Shown here piece after piece: positions 50,901-61,797 of a DNA stretch of 64,000 bases. Below the pieces are notes generated by a model, which ran no database searches, was not told where the DNA came from, and was given only the letters and a program-made list of their open reading frames with translations. Each line of letters opens with the position of its first letter. The first letter of the stretch is position 1. Source of the stretch: Dicaeum eximium (Eukaryota; Chordata; Aves; Passeriformes; Dicaeidae); the NCBI GenBank assembly GCA_013396995.1, contig VWZP01008290.1:151786-215785 (forward strand). The letters are read 5' to 3'. Both the position numbers and the translations under genes were made by a program.

Positions 50901-52120
50901 GAAAGTGAGAACTCGGCGGTTCTGCTCTCATAATGTGCTTTCCTGAGCAGATTACTATAATGTAATTTACTATACAGTCTGATAATGTTACCTAAATATT
51001 TACTGCAGAATATTTGTATGCAGCAGGGCAGCTAGGAAAGAATAATCCTGTAAAGACCCATCCTCACTACTCCATGACAATAGCATCTTGAAATTCATCT
51101 CCTCTCAAAGCCATATGCACAGTGTAAGAATCAAAGAGTATGTAAAGGGAAAGTCCCCCAAAAAGGATTAAAAGTACAACTATTTCAGTAATTGTGACAT
51201 TGAGTAAGAAATCTGTAGAAATCCAAATCTGTTTGAATATAAATTCATGAGCCCATGAAGGGGCAACTTTTGAATAAATTAGTCACGGTGAATAGTTTAC
51301 CCAATTTTATTATAATCTGGAAGAGAGGAACTCAGTGTGATTTTTTTTTTACCTGATTTTTAATGTCCTGGAGCATTTGTCATGTTGTTTACTTTGTAAT
51401 CACCAGCTTTTTTACAGGCAAGCAATCTCCCAGTTTGAAAAAAACATAACAATAGAGCAATGTGCTGCAGCCATATCCTGTCAGTTTAGTCTCTGCAGCT
51501 TCAATGCCCTGTAAATACCTTAGGCAAACCATAGATCTGCTTCAGCAAAGACATGGAAATTCAGTCTGAATACAGTTTAAGCTGATCCCCAAAATTTAGT
51601 ACATATTCATAAGCAAAGCTGTTCTTCAAGATTGTTCACTATTCTGGTTTTGGCAGGGTCATCTCTAAAAATGAAGATGTTCCTCAGTTGCTTCATTACA
51701 TATTTCTGTGCAGATAGACAGACAGACAAAATCAACTATCTCAAGGAAAACTAAACTGAATTAGTATCAGTCCAGCTGAGCTTTAAATCTGAGAAAGGTC
51801 TCAAATATTTTTAAATTTATCTATATCTGTTTGTTTTGGTTTTTTTTTAAGTGAAGAGATTTCAATATCAGGAAAAACTGTTTGCAATAACAGTCACAGT
51901 GGCTTATATTAAAACTGGGAGCATTGCAAAAGTTATTTAACCTGAATCCAGTGGCCACAAAGCCTGACCCTTTCATCAAAAAAAACAATAAATGTCTTAT
52001 TTTTCCTGACCTACAAATTATGAACAACTGGTACAGGCTTGTGTGTCCATGTTCTTGGTTTTTGAATAGGACAAAAATCTGTCACATCAGTATTCATCAC
52101 TTATGCTTCAGGTTGAAAGG

Positions 52121-52125
52121 GGAAG
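52121..52125. repeat. Left target-site duplication GGAAG
   Basis: This is the host sequence duplicated on integration of the solo LTR. The partner copy lies at 52656-52660. Confidence 0.9.
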
Positions 52126-52655
52126 TGTCCTAGGCTGACGGTGCCCCGTATCCCAATCGTTCTGTGGAATTTGTTTTGTCGAGGGCGGCGGGTTCCCCCC
52201 GCTGCCCCCCCATCTCTCTCTCTCTCGGCGGGACGCTGCCAGGGCTGACTTTACTTTCGCTTTGGCTGCTTGCTGGCTTCTTCAGCTTTGGCTGCCTCGG
52301 CTTTGCTCACTTCTTGCTTGCTTGTTTTTTTTTTTGCTGGCTGCTTTGCCGTCTCTCTCTCTCTTTCCCTTTCTTTCTTCCCTGTTCCTAAGGAATTGGA
52401 CCGGCTCAGGACCTGCTCTGGGACGTGAGTTTGCAAAAGACGCTGAGTGCCCTCCCTTCACAGCGACTGCCTGAGTAACATCTGGGGCTGTTTTTTTTCC
52501 CTTTCTGTGTTGGGGAGTGTTATTTGTAAAATAAACAGGTTTTTTCCACTTTCCTCCGAGGTTTTTCCTTCCCAACCCCGGGGCTGGGGGAAGGGGGGGA
52601 GGAGGTTTGTTTTCTAGGGGAGGTTTTCTTCCCCAATCTGTCCAAAACCAGGACA
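52126..52655 (+). mobile_element. Complete solo LTR, ERV (5-bp target duplication GGAAG)
   Basis: The element runs from TGTCCTAGGCTG (52126) to CCAGGACA (52655), 530 bases, with TGTCCT and AGGACA as inverted ends. GGAAG flanks it exactly on both sides (52121-52125 and 52656-52660), showing an undisturbed integration whose internal part was lost by LTR-LTR recombination. An AATAAA polyadenylation signal at 52530-52535, about 120 bases before the 3' end, sets the plus orientation. The first 150 bases contain a CpG-bearing GC-rich part (tcgagggcggcgggttcc) and a (TC)n run at about 52212-52226. A 5-bp duplication is typical of ERVL (class III) elements. The wording matches an LTR I recognise from songbird genomes, but I cannot give a family name with confidence. 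Confidence 0.93.
52530..52535 (+). terminator. LTR polyadenylation signal AATAAA
   Basis: AATAAA lies in the last quarter of the solo LTR and is followed by a G/T-rich stretch (ggttttttcc). In LTRs this marks the end of R and could terminate plus-strand transcripts passing through. Confidence 0.65.
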
Positions 52656-52660
52656 GGAAG
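52656..52660. repeat. Right target-site duplication GGAAG
   Basis: This is the exact partner of 52121-52125. The exact match argues for a relatively young insertion. Confidence 0.9.
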
Positions 52661-55600
52661 GTAAAACAAAACAAAAAAAACCCAAAACAAAACAACCCAG
52701 AAACATGAAAAGAGTAGATCAAAGGACCAGCTGTGAAAGAGAAAAAATGCTTTTTGAGTGCACAGCATTGTTTTTCTTGGTAATGGATTCTCATCACAAA
52801 TCCTAAGGAAAGTAACCATTACAGTGTATGAATATAGCTTTTTTTTTTTTTCTTAACAACTAGATACATATGCATGTGTAAAATTTATTACATATTAAAT
52901 ATATATATATAGGCTCATTGTTCATTAGAAACACCTGAGTTTTCCGGAAAAGCCAAAAGAAGGGAAAGAGGAAAGTAGTAGAGTCGGATATGTTAGAAAA
53001 GATACATTTCTTGAAAGAATGGAGGAGTGGCCCATGGGTGCAGTCCCTTAGGCTGTTCTTTCCCTGCCATGGATTGCCCGTGGGCTGCAGCCCCTGTCCC
53101 AGTGTGGGTCTGTGAATTAAGGGATGGACAGTATTTTAATTTATAAATAAAGAGCTTAACTTGGGAAGAGAGGGGGGAAAAAGCAATTGTTAGCTTTGAA
53201 AGACTGTTTATAGGAGATGGGCTCTGTAATTAAGTTAAATTCTTGTGAGGGCAAGGAATAGGGGAAAAACTGCAATCACAGAAGATGGAAGGTAAAGAAA
53301 CACTAGAATCCAGGTCTTGCTCACTGAGTCCAGAGGTGAATGCAAGAAGATGCTGTCTGTTAACTTTAGCCTTTCTTCCTTCTTACCAGTACTGATGCCT
53401 GTGGCTTTAAGTCAAAAAGTGACAGTGGGTGTCTGCAAGTGATAGTAATTGTACAAGATGGTATTGCTTGTATTCTTAGGATAAGAGTCGGAAAAGACAC
53501 AGTTTTCTACAGTCATTGGTTTTGTTGGAATAAAAATTGCTCAGTCAAAATTTTATTTTTATGGTCTATGAGCTGTAAAGACCATTTAAGGTCAACTCTT
53601 CATACTGTATTAAGTAAACATTTAAGAGGTAAATACCTTTATCCAAGTTTGCTGCAAGCAAAGAAATAGACCATGAAAACTCAAGAGAATCGACTTGATG
53701 TTTTCATGCTATTATTTTACCGAGCTAAAGCTTCAGTACTAGAGGTGTTCAGAGCCTCATATTTAACGTGCAAGCTTCAAAACATCACCAAAAGAAAATT
53801 GCATTGACACAGCTATAAAAGAAAAGTATTGTGTAGTCTGTGGATTGCATGTTCTGTCACTGTGGTACCAGAACCATTTCTGTTCTCACTAGTGTTGATG
53901 TCAGGGGGAATTGGGAACCATAATGGCTGAGGTCTAACCAAAGCTCTACCTCTGTTTTCTCATCTCACTGTACCCAATTTTATAGGCTAAAACTTCCAAA
54001 AGCTGTTCCAATGATTTCACTAAGAACAGTCCAATGATAGCAAACATTTTATATGTTTGTCTGACTGTGAAGAGACAGTCCCAAACACCTTGCCCACAGG
54101 AAATAAGGACCTTGTGCTTATGACAGTTTATTATTGCAATGGAAGGAAGTGATGTAAATAACCTGTGGGGCACCCAAGCACTTGCATGCAGATTAGAATA
54201 TTATACATAGATAATAGGAAACACTTATTGCTATGTATGGAACTTTAAGCACTTCTGCCTGTGCAGGAGCTAGAAGTAAACTGAGTGATTTCTCTAATTC
54301 AAACAATATAAGAGTAGGGTTTTTGTAGTGAAGATTTGCTGTTTAAAAAAAAAAAAAAAACCAAAAAAAAAAAACAACTACTGAAGTTCTCATTTTACAG
54401 CATCAGGAATACTTCTCGTGAAGCCCTTTGTCTCATTGTTCAGACAGGAAATATGGCATGCAAGAGGATCAAGGTGGAGCTTGGGGATGGTGAGAAATGG
54501 TTAAGATATTATGCTGGAAAGAATGCTTGTGCCTTAAACTCTTCTGAGACTAAAGGAACTGTAGGTTAGACAGACATGGAAACACACTTCTCATCTAGAA
54601 CACATGAACACATTTCTTCTGCTTACTCATATTTAGACATCCAGAGGGAAATACTTTACTAGCAGTTCCTTGTACATATTCTTCTCTCCTAACTGTATGG
54701 CCAAACTGTTTGAAAACACATTCCCCTCACCCTGAATTCATGACTTGTTTTCTTTTCTGAAGAACAGCATATTCTCAGACCCAAAGGTGTTCCATCACCC
54801 TCCTATCTCTTCAGTCCCTGTATCCTGCAGTTTGTTGGTAGGAAACTTGCAAGGGAAACAGGAGATGAAGTTTTGAATTCTTTGAAACAAAAAGGGAGAT
54901 GAACCCAAAGGTCCTGCTTTTGTTTTGGCAAACAAAACAATGCTCTTACTCTTACTCTTACTCAGTGCTCTTTCTAAAAGCTGAATGATTCCACTATCAG
55001 TGGCTGCATTTTGCTGTTAAAGAAGGCAACTGTGTTTAACATGCAGAAATTAGCAGAGGTGTGTAGGCCCACACATCTTTTGGAGTTACTAAAAGTTGGG
55101 AAAATCCTACAAGCATATTTCCAGGGTGAAATACGGGGAATATTCAGGATCATAACATTGTCTCTTGGTAGACTGCTGGTACTTAAGAGAAATACTGTTA
55201 TTCTGAATCCGTATTCTGAGAGTAATTTTAGACAAGTTAATTATACCCATTCCTGCTTTTTCTCTCACAATAGCCCGTCCTCTTAACACCTGAATGCCCC
55301 TAACTGTAAAGCAAGAATGTACTGTTCCCACCAGGCTCACAGCACTGTGAGGCTGCTTAATAATTAACTGGAAGAAGAACATTAAAGTCCTCACACTTTT
55401 TTCATGAAAAATTATTCCATTTCAGCTTCCACCACCATGATGCTTTAGCTACTTCCATGGCCTTTTGATGAAAATATGACCAAGCAGCAACCAGAAAATG
55501 CACTTCATGGGGTGCATGAGAAAATTAACATTAAGAGACTGAAAGTTTTGCTTTTGATGTTTAAATGATTTGTGGTGGTGACCTCAGCTGTGCTTTAATG

Positions 55601-58004
55601 ACTATTTTGCCCAATTAATTTCCTTAGATATTTTTTGTATGCTTTAAAAATGCATGCTCAAATTCTGTTGGTTTTTTTCCCTTTTCTTTCTGAAGTCCCT
55701 GTTGTTTTTTCTACACTATGAACTGCAGAAATGTTGCTGCAGTAAATTCCTTTTGTTTTGCCTTGTACAAATCGTAAAAGAGTATATTATCTTAATTTTT
55801 CTTCCTTCTTTCCACTTAAATATGTACAAGATTTTTTCAGAGGATGAATAGCGAGCGTAAATGGGTGTTTTGTTTTACTGATGAGCAATTGTCATGCCCT
55901 TACATTAGACAGGGCTGAGAACTGAGCAAACTGATAAACAAACAGACAATATTGGCAATATTTAAACCACAGGATCTTGATTCTCAGTTCCTTTATTCTT
56001 GCACTATACACAGTAATGGACTCTGAAGGGGTCAAAGACCTTATTATCTCCAAAAACATTTGATGTGTGCTTTCTGAACTACTCTTTGGAAATAAAAAGG
56101 GGTTTTTTTAGAAGAATGTGCACACTATTTCCATGGATTTTATGGACTTCATAAACCCAGGAAATAAATACCTTTATACCTCAATATGGTCTTTGGTCAT
56201 CTCTGAGACCCCTTTGCACTGTCTTACTCCATCTGGTATTTTTAATGGATTCCTCAGTACCAGGGCTGGTTTTTTGGCTTTTTTCTTCTAGACTCTGTAA
56301 AATACTCCAAGAGTCAGGGAAAAAGAAATAGGAAAAATCCCTGTAGGGGCTTTCGGGCTTGACTTACGAAGTCAGTAGATTAAAATAACCAAATCAACCA
56401 AATAGGGCCTGGGGAAAAGCTGGGTAACACTCTGAAAACATCCAAAATGTTGTAAAATATGTGGTGTGAGAGTAATTACTCACAGAAAAGAATAAAGTGA
56501 TACAAACAAAAAGAATAACAAGTGATAGAATGAGACTAAGAAACAGAACATTTCCACTTGAAACAGGCTAAACTACATTAATGAACAAGCTGTAAATCTC
56601 TTAATTTCCTGAGTTAGAAGGAGAACTGGCGAGATCTCCTAGTGGAACAGGTATTTTACCTCTCCAGTGCCTATGATTCTATCACACATGGTTCCTTTCA
56701 ATTATCAAAGCATCACGTGCTCATTGCAGCAACATGACTCCCATTAATGTCAAAGGGAGACTCGAGATTAAAAACCCCAGGCGTCACTTTAAAAATGCAG
56801 AAATTAAAATGATGTATCATTTCTCCACTAGAGAAACCAATTCCCCAAATATGAGACCCCATTGCATTTTTCTTCTTCTCCCTTGCATTTTTCTTCTACC
56901 CTTGCTTACCCCCAGCACCCAAAAATAAATACCAAATCCAGATTGCAATTAACCAAGAGCTTCTGAAGGTGAAAAAGAGAAAAGCAGAGACTTTTTTAAG
57001 CCATTAAAGAAATTAAAGACTTTGCTTTTCCAGGGAGAGTGTGATTTAAGGGCTAATCAGCACCATGGTCCTACACATTATCTAAGAAATTGAAAATTAC
57101 TGGCTACTAAACCTAGCTCTCAGAAACTCCAGGGGGATTCTCTGCAAGGCCTCTGATAACTTTTGAGTCTAGGCTTGAATGTTGTTCCCATCTTAATTAG
57201 AAATTCATCGTATGTGCGTTTGTATATGTGTTTGCAGTTGTGTATATGTTTATTGCTGTATGTGCACATACTTACACACATATTTTGTCTCCATATGGAT
57301 GCACACACATTACAGAATATATAACTCTTCACTCTAATTGCCTGCTTTTTTCCTCTGTCATGTTTAGCAGATTATGCTCTCTACGCTCTATTTTCCTTTC
57401 CCTGTATTGGCAAAGACTTACAAATGCCCTATTTGTTTTCTTTTATCTCATTACATTATTCAGTGATTTTCTGTACACAGACACTCAGAAACATCAGCAA
57501 ATAACTTGCTTTCAAAGAGCCTTAAGAAAAGCAAATGTGTTTGTTAAAGAAAGAAGTTTAAGGCTGACTCAAAGCATAAGCAAAGTATTTGCTCAGGGCA
57601 AAAGATTACCAAAGACACTAAAATGACTGCAGTCCCACAGATTTGATAACACCAGAAGTCATCAGAATCTTCACACCTATAGCTGTCAACAAAGGAAGTT
57701 AAGCTGGTAGCTGAGGCAGGAGGAGTATTTGAAGAGCAGTGCAGTGCCAGGATTGGTCATCAGCTTGCTGCTGCCTGCCTGAGCTCTGAATAATCCCTGG
57801 AAATGCCCCATTCTCCCCTGAGAACACCGGGGCAAATGTGAAATGCATTTCTATTTTTCAAATGGATCAACAACAACAGGAATTCTAGGAAAAATGTGGG
57901 GCTGCTGTGGAGTGGAGTGGGGACCTTTGGAACAGAGCCTGAGATGCTGAACCCTTTCCTTGCTTTCATCTTTGCTGTCCAGGCAGCCCTCGTGGAACTG
58001 TGGT
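52661..58004. other. Mostly unique AT-rich DNA, no gene seen
   Basis: No supported gene. An A/C-rich tract follows the LTR (52662-52700). Positions about 53025-53115 carry words such as tggcccatgggtgcagtccc and gggctgcagcccctgtccc that loosely recall the modules of the 38.7-kb LTR, so a decayed LTR fragment is possible there. A poly-A tract with two interruptions lies at 54344-54375. Confidence 0.5.
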
Positions 58005-58176
58005 GGTCAAACACTGGAAAATGTTTGCAAAGGTCTTGTGGGCTCTCTCTCCTCTAATGACACTCAAAGTTTGTGCAAACGGGGTCCTGAATAGCTTAAC
58101 CTAACCCTTCTCTGAGTGAGAGGAAAGATGATTTCCATCAATCTCTGTAGTCTGAAGTACTCCATGATTCTTTGAT
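58005..58176 (+). mobile_element. Decayed CR1 LINE 3' end
   Basis: The order of words follows the CR1 terminus in degraded form: aacactggaaaa, cttgtgggctctctctcct, gacactcaaag, gatgatttccatcaatctc, and finally the tail tccatgattctttgattt (about 58160-58177). Mismatches are frequent, so this is an old copy, and the left edge may lie earlier. Confidence 0.6.
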
Positions 58177-61100
58177 TTGTTGGAAATGGGAGAAAATAAA
58201 TGTTTATGGGTCTGCAAGCAGATGGAGCTGAAAATAAACAGAGAAATTGTCAGTTTAAATGTGCCCAGCACTTTCTGGTACTGAGGCCACCTGGCACAGA
58301 AAAGGCTATGTCCATATTACTAAATGCTTTTCAGCTTCAAAAGAAGGTGGATATGTGTAAACAGGTCCCTGTCTTGTGCTAAACACAAGACATATCTGAA
58401 AACTGGGATATCTCAAGTCAGATGGTTCAAAAGGGTGTTGGGGACCAGAGCTACAATTCAGCTTCACAACCAACTGACTGCTGGAATTCAGAAATATTCC
58501 CCATAACTATATAATTTATTAGAACTGGTGCAGCTGTGACACCGGAGATTTTTTTCATTCCCACAGTAAACATGGAGAAATATTCATATTCTTGAGAACT
58601 GCTGCAGGTAAGATATCTGGAATGTTCATCTTTCTAGCATTATTTTGGTAATTTTTCTGTTTTATTTTGCTTTTTGTTTTTAAAAAGCCTACCTAAAAAG
58701 TGTTAAGTTCCTTTCATTTATTTTTCACACTGAAAATACAACCCATGGCTGTGACAGTGTGTGAGTGTGCTGGTCTTAAAGACATAGGTAAGATCATATT
58801 TCTAAGTAGCCTTGCTGTAGTTTATTAGTGCAAATTCTTGATATGGGGGAGGGTGATTCTGGAATAAAAAAAAATTCAGTGTGAGGGATGAAAGAGAGGG
58901 ACGAGATTTTGAGACTAGATATAGAAATATATACTATAGAACTAAAAGAACTGTATTCTTTGCATATATTTCATATTGAGAGAGGTTCATTTTAAAACAG
59001 TTGTAGTGTTTGTTTTTTTTTCTTCACACACTTAAAGGGTATTTTCATAGTTCCTTTCAATAATTTCCCCTCATTATTCGTTTTGGATTTTCTTTTCATT
59101 TTGATTTTTGATATTGTTTGTTTGTTTGTTTGGATATTTTTTCTTTCAAATGAATAATTTTTGGGGATTCTGGGTGATTTATTTGGTTGGTTTGTTTGTT
59201 TGTTTTCAGCTCACCAAATCTCAAACAGAATTATGTTTATGTCTGGTTAATGTGTGTGGATTTTACATTCTTACTTCATCCTTCAATGTAGCCTTGAAGA
59301 TCAGATTAAAGGAAGGAAAATTTTAGCAACTGGTGGAAAAGAAGTGGAAAGTTATGAAAAACTTAAAATTTTCTCAACTTCAATTTTATTTGGTTCTCTC
59401 CCTTCTGGTACAGTGTTATTTTATTCACTTCTTATTTTAAAAAATCCCAATATTTAAAAGCACAATGTCCATAAGAAAATGGACTTAATCAGCTTTTTGA
59501 TATAAGGCAGGGATGTACAAAGGATTCCAAACTGAATGTAAGGTACTATTTTAATTAAAGTCAGTGAAGGGAAAATGTGTTGCACGAACAATTCAGATCG
59601 TGAATGATTTGGTTCATCAACACAAAGTTTCTTTCTCATCCTCTGCTTCAGCAATTTACTTCAGTGAAGGGCAAGTTCAGACTACTCAACTCTTCTCCAG
59701 GGGAACTTGCCTGTTCTGGCCTGGACTGGAGTTCACTGAAGAGCTTTTTTGTCTGCCAAAAAGGCAAAAAAGGCATCATTGCTATTGATCTGTGCTGGAT
59801 TTGTACAAGTGACCTCGGGGTGACTGTCTGTGCCAGCTCTCACTCGAGAGAGCCTTACTTTCAACAAGGGATTTTTTTCATGTTGATATTAAAGCAGGTT
59901 ACCTAGTGAATGAACAGAGCATGAAATAAAGAATAATCATAAGAGGAAGGAAAAAAAAAAAAAGAAGAAGCATGTTTTTGTTGTTTGTGTGTTTCTGTTT
60001 GTTTTGTTTTGTTTTTTTTTTTTCAAGGACATACCCACTTTCACTTAAACTTCACTCGTATAAGGGGTGTATTGCTCCAAAAGATCCAACAGAATTTCTT
60101 TTGATCCACATCCTCTGTAACAATCAGAGCTTCGTTCGTGATTGCCAAGTTAAGAGAAATTGACTGGAAAATCTTCTTGCTTAGGCGCTGCCTTTCTCAA
60201 TGCTGACCCACAGCTGCTAAAACATAAAGAATATTAAATATAAAAGGGATTTGCTAAGTTGACTACACACACACACACCCCACAGTTGAATCAATTCACT
60301 GATCCACAGGACACAAATCCAGCCAGAAAAATAAAAGAAAAAAAGGGGAGAAATTCCATACATCCTAATGCCAAGGCCATTAATGTGGTGAAACAATAAG
60401 TTCACTCCTTGACATTCTTCATTTGGAGATGGGAAAGGTTTATTTTTTTTCCAGTAAGACAGAGCTGAGAAACATACATTCATTACACCCTTGAAGGAAA
60501 AATCATTCAGCAGAAAATATAGGTAGAATAGCTGAAGAACAAAGAGAATAGATTCTTAATCTTTTTTCTTTTCCTCCTAATGAGCAGATAGTTTCTTTTT
60601 ATCCCTTTCTTAAAGGCATAAAAGGAACATTATAAATCCCTACAACCAAAAAATCAGAACCAGACAAACTGAGAAATTAAAATTTCACACAAAATATTTT
60701 CCTGTATCAGACTTTGACAACAGTATACAGACTCTAGACAGGCAACCTGGGATAAGTTCATAACCTCCCCTTCAGAAATCTGAACAGCCACTAAATAAGC
60801 GAATATTAAAGTTGCCAGAGTTGTCATTGCCATAACAATGACTTTATGAAGGGAATTGCACAGGTAGAAACAGTTATAACCCCATCTCATTGGGAATGAC
60901 AGTTTCTATCTTTCAGAAATAGAAGATGAAACGCTGAAGTAGCGCCTGGGTATTCCAACCAACAGAAACAACACTGGAAGGGAAATGAGTCTCGAGATTA
61001 GGGGGTAAGTTACCCATGATCTGACACTCACAGTTCTCAGGTATACAGCATGCCTTTCCTTCCCCTGCTCTGGAGATGCTTTAAAAAGGCAAAAGCAGCT

Positions 61101-61212
61101 CATTTCCTCTCCTTCCTCTTCTTCCGTCCATCCACAATCTGCACTGCATATGTGGTGGCTGAATTTACATGCTGCATTTCCTTGTGGAATAATACATTGC
61201 TGTGCAAAAGAC
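58177..61212. other. Unique AT-rich DNA, no gene seen
   Basis: No gene is recognised. (TTTG)n tracts lie at 59116-59132 and about 59180-59206, a poly-A tract at 59950-59963 and a T/G tract at about 59975-60023. Confidence 0.5.
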
Positions 61213-61260
61213 TGTTGTTTTATCTCCAAGATAACACAACATCTTTAAGATAAAACAACA
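61213..61260. repeat. 48-nt near-symmetric inverted repeat (hairpin)
   Basis: Arms of 13 bases (tgttgttttatct at 61213-61225 and agataaaacaaca at 61248-61260) pair perfectly. Inside them is a symmetric 2x2 mismatch (cc against ta), then a second perfect 5-bp stem (aagat/atctt) and an 8-base loop (aacacaac). The layout resembles a short hairpin RNA precursor, although it is shorter and more AT-rich than most vertebrate microRNA precursors. No function can be assigned. Confidence 0.9.
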
Positions 61261-61723
61261 TTGTACATATGAGCCTGAAGCTCCTTCAAGGAACCGTAGT
61301 AAATATTTAATATTGTGTATATGTACAGTGTTGGATGGCAAAAAAAAAATCCTATAGTACTGAACCTAAAAAGTTTCTTTGGTGTCTTTTTATATAAAGC
61401 ATCCATCTGGGCTAAGTCTAGTCTCCTGTTTTTGTAACAAATATGACAAACTGCTGTGCTGGATGGTAAGACAAAGGTACTTTTAGTAGTAGTTATCAAG
61501 ACTTATAACAATCAAGAGGGCACTCACTTTGCAGTACTGAACACATCTCTTGATTATTCCAGGGCTTGGCAAAAGAACTCTCTAGATGAAAACAGTAAAT
61601 ATCCAGGTTTCAGAAGATCAGGAAAGGAAACATTTGCCTTAAGAGAGTAAAGTCTTGATCCAGGTTTGAGTTCCTTGATGGATGCTAGACAAATGTTCTT
61701 AAAATTTATGCCTGCAAAAAGCA

Positions 61724-61797
61724 GAATGAATGAATGAATGGATGAATGGATGAATGAATGAATGAATGAATGAATGAATGAATGAATGAATGAATGA
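61724..61797. repeat. (GAAT)n microsatellite with GGAT variants
   Basis: About eighteen four-base units, nearly all GAAT, include two GGAT variants near the left end. The long uniform right half suggests an actively mutating, polymorphic repeat. Confidence 0.96.

Larger units (their letters stand above)
44957..52120. other. Unique AT-rich DNA, about 7 kb without a recognisable gene
   Basis: No gene is recognised. There is a 26-base direct duplication at 45599-45624 and 45642-45667, an A-rich tract at 45938-46012 and a (TTTTGG)n tract near 47876-47931. The region 49550-49830 contains an octamer word ATTTGCAT (49585-49592) and TAATCC (49573-49578) and could be conserved non-coding DNA. Confidence 0.5.

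Noticed and set aside
52282..52797. 171-codon minus-strand frame at 52.3-52.8 kb
   Set aside because: It spans the solo LTR antisense to its own polyadenylation signal and then flanking DNA; an artefact of low stop density.
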